This document shows positions 1 to 7,010 of a stretch of DNA of 64,000 nt, piece by piece (the first letter of the stretch is position 1; every line of letters starts with the position of its first letter). The notes beneath the pieces are model-generated. The model saw nothing but the letters and a program-made list of their open reading frames with translations, ran no database searches and had not been told where the DNA came from. Source of the stretch: Parvularcula mediterranea (GTDB lineage Bacteria > Pseudomonadota > Alphaproteobacteria > Caulobacterales > Parvularculaceae); NCBI RefSeq assembly GCF_013085255.1, contig NZ_JABFCX010000002.1:734501-798500 (forward strand), in the 5' to 3' direction. The translations under genes and the position numbers were made by a program.

Positions 1-593
1 ATGAAGATCGGCTTGTCATAGCCCTCTTCGCGCAGGTGGCAGATGAGCCGCTGCGCCTTCCCCAAAGCATAAGCTCCGACAAGATGCGCGCGCTCAGGGA
101 ACTGCTCCGTCGAGGCGATCAGCTTGCGCGCCTCCCCATCAGTAGGCGGATGGACAAACACCGGAAGCCCGAAGGTCGCCTCGGATATCAGCACATCGCA
201 AGGCACAGGCTCGAACTGGGCACAGGTCGGATCCCGCCGGCGCTTATAGTCCCCGGTGGTCACGATCCGTGTACCCTTGTGCTCGACCACTGCCTGCGCT
301 GAGCCCAGCACATGGCCAGCAGGCACCAGCCAGACGGTGACGCCGTTCACTTCGACGACCTCGCCATAGGCAATCGGCTGGCGCTTCTCGGTGAACATCT
401 CGCCGTAGCGCACGGCCATGATCGCCAGCGTCTCAGGCGTCGCGAGCACCGCGCCGTGCCCTGCCCGCGCATGGTCGGCATGGCCATGGGTGATGATCGC
501 CCGCCCCACCGGCGCCACCGGGTCGATGTAAAAATCCCCCGGCGGGCAATAGAGCCCCGCAGGCGTCGGGTGGAGGAGGGCTTCAGGCTTCAC
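1..593 (-). CDS. Ligase-associated DNA exonuclease, MBL fold (partial, C-terminus beyond the window edge)
   Basis: Reading leftward from a GTG at 593, about 197 codons stay open to the window edge. The protein begins VKPEALLHPTPAGLYCP and carries the metallo-beta-lactamase metal motif HGHADH at residues 36-41, followed by a second conserved segment (VPAGHVLGSAQ) and TTGDYKRRRDP. This pattern is that of the beta-CASP-like exonuclease found next to bacterial DNA ligase/helicase repair genes. It is predicted to be a cytoplasmic metal-dependent nuclease in end processing. No in-frame ATG lies near the start, so GTG is the best choice although its ribosome site is weak. Partner ligase genes would be to the left and cannot be seen. 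Family assignment is firm; exact substrate is inferred. Confidence 0.8.
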   Translation of the reverse strand, partial: MKPEALLHPTPAGLYCPPGDFYIDPVAPVGRAIITHGHADHARAGHGAVLATPETLAIMAVRYGEMFTEKRQPIAYGEVVEVNGVTVWLVPAGHVLGSAQAVVEHKGTRIVTTGDYKRRRDPTCAQFEPVPCDVLISEATFGLPVFVHPPTDGEARKLIASTEQFPERAHLVGAYALGKAQRLICHLREEGYDKPIF

Positions 594-682
594 GCTGAGG
601 GACCTAGGCCGCGCGCTGTCTTCCGCAAGGGACGCTTGACAGGCGCGGGGCCGGGGCGGACCGTCGCACGTAGGAGGTTCCC

Positions 683-1660
683 ATGCACCGTTTCCTGATC
701 GCCGCCCTTGCTTTGGTAGGCACCGCCCACGCCGAAACCCTGATCGTCGGCAACAAGGCCGAACACACGGTCAGCTTCATCGACCTTGCGACCGGCGAGG
801 AAGTCGCCCGTCGCGAGACCGGCAAGCATCCCCATGAGATCGTCACCACCCCCGATGGAAAGACAGCGGTGGTCGTGAGCTATCGCGGCCCCGACTACAC
901 TGGGAACAGCCTCCACCTCTTCGATGTCGCAGGCATGATCCGGACGGACGTGACGAGCCTTGGCAGCGCGAGAGGGCCCCACGGGCTCAAATGGATTCCG
1001 GGTACGGACAAGGTGATCGTCACCACCGAAGCGACCCAGAACGTGGTCATCCTCGACCCGCTCGACGAGCGGACCGGGAGGCGGGTCGCGACGGACCAGC
1101 AGGGCTCCCACATGGTCGCCGTCGCCCCTGACGCGGGCCGCGCCTATGTCGCCAACATCGGCTCGGGCAGCTTCACGGTGATTGACCTCAAGCGCAACCG
1201 CAAGGTCACGGACGTCAAGGCTGGCGACGGGACCGAAGCGATTGCCGTGACGCCTGACGGCTCGACCATCCTTGTAGGGAACAATGGCTCGAAATCGGTC
1301 ATGCTGTTCGATGCCATGACGCTGCAGCAGACAGCCGCCTTCGACACACCGGGCGTCCCGATCCGGGTGGAGGTGCACCCCGACGGCGAGAGCTTGGCGG
1401 TCAGCCATTTCGATATCGCCGAGGTGCATATCTACGACATGGCGAGCCTCGACCGAACGGCGACGATCAAACTTGCGGAGAATAGCCTCCCGGTCACCAT
1501 GCTCTACGGCCCCGAAGGCAAGCGCCTCTGGGTCGCGGCGACCCGGGAGCAGATGATCTACGAGATCGATACGTCTACGAATGAGATCACGCGCAAAATG
1601 AAGGCTGGCGAAGGCTCAGACGGGCTCGGCTATTCGCCCATCACGCTGGAGCGCGGCTGA
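683..1660 (+). CDS. Secreted YVTN-family beta-propeller protein
   Basis: The 325-residue product starts with a signal peptide (cleavage after AHA at about residue 17) and then has five or more blades with the YVTN/YncE pattern: TPDGKTAVVVSYRG, APDAGRAYVANIGSGS, TPDGSTILVGNNGS, HPDGESLAVSHFD, GPEGKRLWVAATRE. Such proteins form a seven-bladed propeller in the periplasm or outside the cell; ligand and role are generally unknown. A clear ribosome site (GTAGGAGG) sits 6-7 bases before the ATG, which fixes the start. The gene is divergent from the exonuclease and followed by a co-oriented DUF2793 gene, with no obvious functional link to either. Confidence 0.85.
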   Translation: MHRFLIAALALVGTAHAETLIVGNKAEHTVSFIDLATGEEVARRETGKHPHEIVTTPDGKTAVVVSYRGPDYTGNSLHLFDVAGMIRTDVTSLGSARGPHGLKWIPGTDKVIVTTEATQNVVILDPLDERTGRRVATDQQGSHMVAVAPDAGRAYVANIGSGSFTVIDLKRNRKVTDVKAGDGTEAIAVTPDGSTILVGNNGSKSVMLFDAMTLQQTAAFDTPGVPIRVEVHPDGESLAVSHFDIAEVHIYDMASLDRTATIKLAENSLPVTMLYGPEGKRLWVAATREQMIYEIDTSTNEITRKMKAGEGSDGLGYSPITLERG

Positions 1661-1721
1661 CTTATCCCCGCCCTCTCCGGCTGCCTTAGGCTCTGGTCAC
1701 TGAATTGACCGGAGCCGCCCC

Positions 1722-2375
1722 ATGTCCCTCACCTCGACCCGCCTCGGGCTCAGCTACCTCGCCGAAGCCCAGGCGCAGAAGCATGTCACCATCAACGAGA
1801 CCGTCCGTATGCTGGACACTCTCGTCCACCTCTCCGTGAAGAGCGCCAGCATCGCTACAGAGCCCGCGGGCGTTGACGGCGAGGCCTATATCCTGCCCGC
1901 TGGCGCGAGCGGTGCGGCGTGGGACGGCAGGCCGGAAGGGACCGTGATGGCCTTTCAGGAAAACGCCTGGGCTGAGATCACGCCGCTCATCGGGATGGTC
2001 GTGTATACGGAGGATGAAGCCAGCCTTAGGGTCTATACCGGCGCGGCTTGGGCAAGCCTCAACGAACCGAGCGTCCTTGGCGTCAACGCCTCGCCCGATG
2101 CCACGAACCGCCTGACCGTGAAGTCTGACGCAGCACTCTTCAGCCATGATGACGTCACCCCGGGGTCGGGGGACATGCGCCTCGTGGTGAATAAGGCGGG
2201 CGGCACCGAGACCGCGTCGATCCTCTTCCAGTCGGCCTTCTTAGGCAAGGCCGAGTTCGGCCTTACGGGCACGGATGATTTCGTGATCAAGGTCGCTGAT
2301 GATCAGGGCCAGTTCCGGGATGCGCTGGTGATCGATCGTCAGACCGGTTCGGTCAGTCTACCGAATACAGCGTAG
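1722..2375 (+). CDS. DUF2793 domain-containing protein
   Basis: The N-terminal part (SRLGLSYLAEAQAQKHVTINE..., then ILPAGASGAAWDGRPEG and WAEITPLIGMVVYTED) matches DUF2793, a family largely limited to alphaproteobacteria and often found with phage tail or gene-transfer-agent genes. The C-terminal ~100 residues (LGVNASPDATNRLTVKSDA..., ending VIDRQTGSVSLPNTA) look like a tail-fibre-type beta-rich region. No other phage or GTA gene is nearby, so this is a solitary copy. There is no signal peptide. It follows the beta-propeller gene by 60 bp and is followed by a palindromic repeat region. Family call is good; function is unknown. Confidence 0.75.
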   Translation: MSLTSTRLGLSYLAEAQAQKHVTINETVRMLDTLVHLSVKSASIATEPAGVDGEAYILPAGASGAAWDGRPEGTVMAFQENAWAEITPLIGMVVYTEDEASLRVYTGAAWASLNEPSVLGVNASPDATNRLTVKSDAALFSHDDVTPGSGDMRLVVNKAGGTETASILFQSAFLGKAEFGLTGTDDFVIKVADDQGQFRDALVIDRQTGSVSLPNTA

Positions 2376-2404
2376 GCGGATCTTTGTCTGTCCATTTTTT
2401 TCGA

Positions 2405-2437
2405 GATGGATCCTGGATCGAGTCCAGGATGACGAAG
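2405..2437 (+). repeat. Intergenic palindromic repeat, copy 1
   Basis: The core is CCTGGA-TCGAG-TCCAGG (2412-2428), flanked by GGAT on the left and ATGACGA on the right. It belongs to the same repeat as the copies at 2461 and 56319 (consensus core YCYGGATCRAGTCCRGG). With copy 2 in opposite orientation it could form one larger hairpin in transcripts of either neighbouring gene (DUF2793 or msrB), which converge here. Confidence 0.7.
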
Positions 2438-2460
2438 AAGGAGAGACCACCTCACCACCT

Positions 2461-2490
2461 GTCATGCTGGACTTGATCCAGCACCCATCA
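2461..2490 (-). repeat. Intergenic palindromic repeat, copy 2 (inverted relative to copy 1)
   Basis: On the minus strand it reads TGGGTGCTGGATCAAGTCC followed by AGCATGAC, the same element as copy 1 in opposite orientation, 24 bases away. The pair is arranged like a REP/BIME unit between two convergent genes. Confidence 0.7.
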
Positions 2491-2531
2491 CGAGCGTCAG
2501 CTCGCCAAAAAAGGCGCTCGAAGAGCCCTGC

Positions 2532-3074
2532 TCACGCAGGCACAAACAACAGCGCCGCGCCATTGTTGCAATAGCGAAGCCCCGTCGGATCCGGCCCGTC
2601 CTTGAAGACATGCCCCTGGTGCCCGCCGCATCGTATGCAATGATATTCCTTACGCGGATAAATTAGCTTGTAGTCCGTCTTGAACCCGAGCGTCCCTTCG
2701 GCATAGTCGAAGAAGGACGGCCAGCCGGTTCCTGAGTTGTACTTATACGACGACGGGAAGATCGGCAGGTGGCAGCCCGCGCAGATGAAGACCCCTTCGC
2801 GCTTTTCGTCGTTGAGGTCGGAGCTGCCTGCCCATTCGGTCCCTTCCTTACGCAGGATGCGGAACTGCTTGTCGGTCAGGCGCTCGCGCCATTCGTCCTC
2901 GGTGATGGCCTTCCAGTCGACGTCGCTCTCGCCCAGCGGCACGGGTTTCACCTCGGTCATCTTGCTCTCCTCGTCGGCATCGTTCGTCCTTGCGCAGCCC
3001 ACGGCTGGCAGCACCAGCCCCGCGGCGGTGCCTGCGATCAATGTGCGGCGGTCCAGTCTCATCGGCTTGTCCAT
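2532..3074 (-). CDS. msrB: Peptide-methionine (R)-S-oxide reductase MsrB, exported (Tat) form
   Basis: The 180-residue protein reduces the R form of methionine sulfoxide in oxidised proteins. Zinc ligands are C98/C101 (CAGC) and C146/C149 (CIRC); GTGWPSF and GGHQGHVF are the substrate-site motifs and C169 in RYCNNG is the catalytic cysteine. The usual resolving cysteine near TGWPSF is absent, as in one-Cys types. The N-terminus has a twin-arginine signal (RRTLIAG at residues 9-15) ending near AVGC, which could also be a lipobox, so the enzyme is predicted to act in the periplasm. Most MsrB proteins are cytoplasmic. It stands 30 bp upstream of the end of ubiA on the same strand. Confidence 0.93.
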   Translation of the reverse strand: MDKPMRLDRRTLIAGTAAGLVLPAVGCARTNDADEESKMTEVKPVPLGESDVDWKAITEDEWRERLTDKQFRILRKEGTEWAGSSDLNDEKREGVFICAGCHLPIFPSSYKYNSGTGWPSFFDYAEGTLGFKTDYKLIYPRKEYHCIRCGGHQGHVFKDGPDPTGLRYCNNGAALLFVPA

Positions 3075-3104
3075 CCCCTTAAAATGGGCGGCGCCGGGCT
3101 GAGG

Positions 3105-4010
3105 TCAAAGCGGCAGCATCGCCGCAGCCATCATGGCGCCCGGCCAGATGTTCGACTTGAAGAGCATAAGGTTACGCCGGGCGTCCTCGGGATCAAGGCT
3201 CGCCACCTGCCAGGTGAGGTGCATCGCGACCGGCAAAAGCACGGGGCTCCACTGCCCCTTCCCGCCGAAGACAAGCGCCGCCGAAGCGAGGGCGATAACG
3301 ATGGCGTAGAAGACCAGAACGCCCCACCGGACGCCGCCGCCAAGCCGCCTCGCGCTCGATTTGATCCCCGCCAGCGCGTCATCCTCGATGTCCTGCAGCG
3401 CGTAGATCGTGTCATAGCCGAGGGTCCAGAAGACCCCCGCAGCATAAAGAAGCGCCGCAGGCAGGGTCACCCCGCCGCTCACCGCCGCCGAGCCGACCAG
3501 CACCCCCCAGTTGAAGGTGAGGCCCAGCCAGACCTGCGGCCACCAGGTGATCCGCTTCATGAAGGGATAGGCCGCAACCAGCGCGATTGACGCGATGCCG
3601 ATCAGGATGGCCGCCATCCCCAGCTGGATCAGCACGAGAAAGCCCACAAGGCAAAGCACCACGGCCAGCGCGAGGCCAGCCTTCCGGCTCACCACGCCTG
3701 AAGCAATCGGCCTGTTGCGCGTCCGCTCCACCGAACGGTCGAGGTCCCGGTCCACAAGGTCATTCCAGACGCAACCAGCCGACCGCATCACGAACGAGCC
3801 GATGAAGAACAGAACTGCCAGCCACCAGAACCGGCCTGCATCCATCGCCTCTGGCCGGGCTGCCATCATGCCCCAGAGGCAGGGAAGAAAGAGAAGCCAG
3901 ACGCCGATCGGCCGGTCCACCCGCATCAGCCTCAGATAGGGGCGCACTGCCGCGGGGGCGCGGTCCACGAGCCCCGGCTCGGCGTCGATCGTCTTTTCGG
4001 AAACACTCAT
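3105..4010 (-). CDS. ubiA: 4-hydroxybenzoate polyprenyltransferase UbiA
   Basis: A 301-residue multi-spanning inner-membrane prenyltransferase of ubiquinone synthesis, joining the polyprenyl chain to 4-hydroxybenzoate. The two aspartate-rich motifs of the family are present: NDLVDRDLDR (residues 83-92, with ERTRNRPIASG following) and DTIYALQDIEDD in the second half. About eight hydrophobic segments follow a short soluble N-terminus. Length is normal. It lies between TonB receptor 1 (30 bp upstream) and msrB (30 bp downstream), all on the minus strand, so co-transcription is possible, but the three genes share no pathway. Confidence 0.95.
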   Translation of the reverse strand: MSVSEKTIDAEPGLVDRAPAAVRPYLRLMRVDRPIGVWLLFLPCLWGMMAARPEAMDAGRFWWLAVLFFIGSFVMRSAGCVWNDLVDRDLDRSVERTRNRPIASGVVSRKAGLALAVVLCLVGFLVLIQLGMAAILIGIASIALVAAYPFMKRITWWPQVWLGLTFNWGVLVGSAAVSGGVTLPAALLYAAGVFWTLGYDTIYALQDIEDDALAGIKSSARRLGGGVRWGVLVFYAIVIALASAALVFGGKGQWSPVLLPVAMHLTWQVASLDPEDARRNLMLFKSNIWPGAMMAAAMLPL

Positions 4011-4040
4011 GGGCGTTGGCCTAGCAGCGCCCGGCCCTCA

Positions 4041-6098
4041 TCAGAAAGTCCCGACAATATCGATAGCCCAGCGCTGATTGTCATAGCGCTCGCGCCGCTC
4101 AATCTCCTCAATCACGCCTTCGTCGCGGAAGCCATCATAGCGGATGCGGTTCACCTTGAAGTCCGTATTCGCAATATTGCCGACCCGCAGGCGCAGGATC
4201 GCTCCGTAGAAGTCCTTGTACTCAATGCCGGCACCGTAGAACGGCTTGGACAGGGAGAAACGGGTCTCTTCATCGAAGCGGATGAACTCCTCAGGCCCAC
4301 GTCGCCTCACGTCACCGCCCCAGGCCCAATTCGTACCCGGAATATCGTGACGGAAATCAATGCCATAGAACCAGTCATTGAAACCATTGAAGCTGCGGTT
4401 CTCTCCGGTCAGCTGGTCCTCGACCTCGGAGTAGAAGCGCGCGCCCTCGAAGTCGAAACGCCCACCCTTGAGCCCCCAGCGGTCGGTCAACACCGTTCCT
4501 TCGAGCCGTGCCGCCGCGAAGCGCGCCTTGGGGATGTTACCCGTCGCGTTCTGCCTGACCAGCTCGCCATCGCGCTCCACCGTAACGAGGACATTGTCCA
4601 CCCGGTCGGCGATGAACGCGTGATTGAACCGCAAGACGATCCGCTCGTCATTGCCGAAGTCGCGCTGAAGCTCGAGCTCTGAATCCCAGCTCTGCTGCGG
4701 TACGAGGTTCTTGTTGCCCGCATCCTCCCGCTCATCGGTGAGGTTCACGGACGAAACGAAGTCGAAGAAGTTGAGCTGGCCCACCGACCGGTCGACCCGG
4801 GCCCGCATGCTGAGCTTCTCGCCGAGCGGGAAGGCAAGGCTGACAAAGCCCTTGGGGCGCAGGAAGGACTCTTCGCGGGTCTCTTCGCCCGCCTCATTCT
4901 CGACGGTCAGGCGCGACCACTCGCCAGCGAGCGAGGCCTGCACATTGACCTTCTCGAAAATCTTGAAGCCCCGCGTCAGCGACGTCTGTGCACGGAGTTC
5001 CTCGACACGAACGCCGGGGATATCCACGACTTCATTGTCGAGGCCATCCTGGATGATGAAGTCGGATTCCACCTCGACAAAGTTGAACGCGGTCTCGCCT
5101 GCGAATTCCCATGAGACACCGCTCTCGGTCGCCCAGGCATATTCCGCCCGGCCGATGCTCTCGGCTTCATCGGCGACCTGCTCGAATGTCTGGATGAAGT
5201 CTTCCTCACCCGGCGTGCGGAGCTTTGTGCGGCTGAAGAAAGGCGAATGCTCGAACCGGGTATAGCCGATCAGCTTGGCCGTACCCGGACCAATATCATG
5301 GCTGAGCTCAGCCGTGATGTCCGTGTTCCACTCATCCTCGGCGTTCTCAGCCGTGCGGAAGCTGCCGTTGGAGCTCTCCGAACGCTCGATCTCCTGGAAA
5401 TTGCCAAGCTCCCCTGAGCCCGTCAGGCGGAGTTTCGTCCTTGCACTGAAGTCATAGCCGAGGTCATAGGTCAGCCGAGGGCCATCATACTTGATCTGGA
5501 GGTGTTCATCGCGCAGCTCGATCAGGTTGCCCATGCCGTTAAGCACTTCCTCTGGCCCGCGCTCGAAGCCTCGGCGGGACCTGCTCGCAAGACCGAGTGT
5601 GTAGCTGAGCTTGCCAGCCTCGCCCGACACCGAGACCTGGCCCCGCTGGAAGCGCGGCTTGGTCTCGTCACGGAACTCCATCGAATATTCGTAGCTGCCC
5701 GAAAGGTTGGAGCGGTCGATGATGACGTTCGCCACCTGCCCGGTGAGGCCCGTCACGCCGAGGGTCGCAGCGTCCGCCACTTCGATGGCCACGACGGTCG
5801 CCGCCGGGGTGCGCTCGAGAATCTCGATGACGTTCGATTCCTTCGACGTCACCCGCTCGCCATTGATGAGGACGTTCGTACCGCCCTGCCCGAGACCACG
5901 GCCTTCGGTGTTGTTCCTCACCGAGAAGCCCGGGATGCGACGGACCATGTCAGCAGCCGTCTGGGGGGCGAACCGCTCGAAATAGGCAGGCTCGAACCGC
6001 TGGACGCCAGAATTCTCAGCTTCTGCAGGGGCTTGCTGCGCCCAGGCCGCGCCGGGCACCAGGGCAGCCAGAAGGCAGGCTGTCAGGCAGCTTCTCAT
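4041..6098 (-). CDS. TonB-dependent outer-membrane receptor 1
   Basis: The chosen start is the ATG at 6098: it follows an AGGGAGGGG ribosome site and opens a clean signal peptide (MRSCLTACLLAALVPGAAWAQ). The open frame extends 49 codons further upstream, but those codons hold no export signal. The 685-residue product has a plug domain (about residues 35-140, with RRIPGFSVRNN, GLGQGGTNVLINGERV and VTGLTGQVANVII) followed by a 22-strand-type barrel ending in the aromatic residue F. It is a close paralogue of the receptor at 6996-9029. The substrate is unknown; no neighbour suggests iron, vitamin or sugar. A motif shared with the paralogue lies about 35 bases upstream of the start. Confidence 0.9.
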   Translation of the reverse strand: MRSCLTACLLAALVPGAAWAQQAPAEAENSGVQRFEPAYFERFAPQTAADMVRRIPGFSVRNNTEGRGLGQGGTNVLINGERVTSKESNVIEILERTPAATVVAIEVADAATLGVTGLTGQVANVIIDRSNLSGSYEYSMEFRDETKPRFQRGQVSVSGEAGKLSYTLGLASRSRRGFERGPEEVLNGMGNLIELRDEHLQIKYDGPRLTYDLGYDFSARTKLRLTGSGELGNFQEIERSESSNGSFRTAENAEDEWNTDITAELSHDIGPGTAKLIGYTRFEHSPFFSRTKLRTPGEEDFIQTFEQVADEAESIGRAEYAWATESGVSWEFAGETAFNFVEVESDFIIQDGLDNEVVDIPGVRVEELRAQTSLTRGFKIFEKVNVQASLAGEWSRLTVENEAGEETREESFLRPKGFVSLAFPLGEKLSMRARVDRSVGQLNFFDFVSSVNLTDEREDAGNKNLVPQQSWDSELELQRDFGNDERIVLRFNHAFIADRVDNVLVTVERDGELVRQNATGNIPKARFAAARLEGTVLTDRWGLKGGRFDFEGARFYSEVEDQLTGENRSFNGFNDWFYGIDFRHDIPGTNWAWGGDVRRRGPEEFIRFDEETRFSLSKPFYGAGIEYKDFYGAILRLRVGNIANTDFKVNRIRYDGFRDEGVIEEIERRERYDNQRWAIDIVGTF

Positions 6099-6130
6099 GG
6101 TAGGCCCCTCCCTTGTCGCGGTAGCCCCCG

Positions 6131-6166
6131 GCTTACCGTTTCTCGTTAAAGGAGTTCGTAACAGAG
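6131..6166 (-). promoter_or_regulatory. Conserved upstream motif of TonB receptor 1
   Basis: On the minus strand this region reads GTTACGAACTCCTTTAACG then AGAAACGGTAAG. Nearly the same string (GTTAC...TTATCGGAAAACGGTAAG) lies at the same distance from the start of the paralogous receptor. It may be a shared promoter/operator or a conserved leader. Confidence 0.45.
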
Positions 6167-6320
6167 GGATGGCGTGTGTTCCACCATCACATCGGCCCCT
6201 TACAGCAGATTTGCAGCGATGAAGACCCCGCGCGCTCTGTCCCACCTCAAGTCTCTGGACAATTCACCAGCTTCCCGCGATAGGCAGGGCTTCGCATTCT
6301 AACGCTTTCGAGGAGCCGAG

Positions 6321-6977
6321 ATGGCCGATCGCTCACCTGCCCGTCTGCAGCCCGACAGCTTCGCCTGGAGCGAAGAAAACAAGACCTGGTGCGCCGAGCA
6401 GCTCAAGAAGTACCCCGAGCCGCGCAAGGCTTCGGCGGTGATCCCCTATCTCTGGCGCGCCCAGAAGCAGGAAGGCTGGATCTCCATCGCAGCGATGGAG
6501 ACGATCGCGAGCCAGCTCGAGATGCCCTACATCCGGGTCTACGAGGTCGCGACCTTCTACACGATGTTCAACCTGCGCCCGGTGGGGAAATACTTCGTCC
6601 AGCTTTGCGGCACGACGCCCTGCATGCTTCGCGGCGCTGAGGACCTCGCCGAGGTTTGCCGTGACGTGATCGGCCCGCAGAACGCCATCAATGAGAGCGG
6701 CAATCTCTCCTGGCTCGAAGTCGAATGCCTCGGCGCCTGCTGCAACGCACCGATGGTCCAGATCAACGACTATTACTATCAGGACCTCACCCAAGAGAGC
6801 TTCCGCGAGATCCTCGCCAAGCTCGACAAGGGTGAATATGTCGAGCCCGGCGTCTTCAACGAAGGCCGCCACACCTCCGATCCTGAAGGTGAGAACACGA
6901 CCCTCACCGATGACAGCATCTATCAGGGCGAGCAGGCGAAAGAGATCACCAAGCTCCCTGGCACCGACGCTGCCTAA
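6321..6977 (+). CDS. nuoE: NADH-quinone oxidoreductase subunit E (24 kDa, 2Fe-2S)
   Basis: A 218-residue subunit of the NADH-oxidising N module of complex I. It carries the N1a 2Fe-2S cluster on C96/C101 (CGTTPC) and C136/C140 (CLGAC). Other family motifs are EVATFYTMFNLRPVGK and the N-terminal helical region (YPEPRKASAVIPYLWRAQ). The C-terminal tail of about 45 acidic residues is typical of the alphaproteobacterial/mitochondrial type. The start is preceded by GAGGAG. In most relatives nuoF follows directly; here nuoF is 6.6 kb away. The stop lies 18 bases from the convergent stop of TonB receptor 2. Confidence 0.96.
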   Translation: MADRSPARLQPDSFAWSEENKTWCAEQLKKYPEPRKASAVIPYLWRAQKQEGWISIAAMETIASQLEMPYIRVYEVATFYTMFNLRPVGKYFVQLCGTTPCMLRGAEDLAEVCRDVIGPQNAINESGNLSWLEVECLGACCNAPMVQINDYYYQDLTQESFREILAKLDKGEYVEPGVFNEGRHTSDPEGENTTLTDDSIYQGEQAKEITKLPGTDAA

Positions 6978-6987
6978 CTCCTCATCG

Positions 6988-7010
6988 GAGGGGACCTAGA
7001 AGGTCCCCTC
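6988..7010. terminator. Possible bidirectional terminator hairpin between nuoE and TonB receptor 2
   Basis: A perfect 9-bp stem (GAGGGGACC / GGTCCCCTC) with a 5-base loop spans the convergent stops. There is no U-run on either side, so intrinsic termination is uncertain. Confidence 0.35.

Noticed and set aside
1722-2375. DUF2793 protein as sign of a prophage or gene-transfer-agent cluster
   Set aside because: No portal, capsid, tail, integrase or lysis gene lies nearby and the flanking genes are chromosomal.
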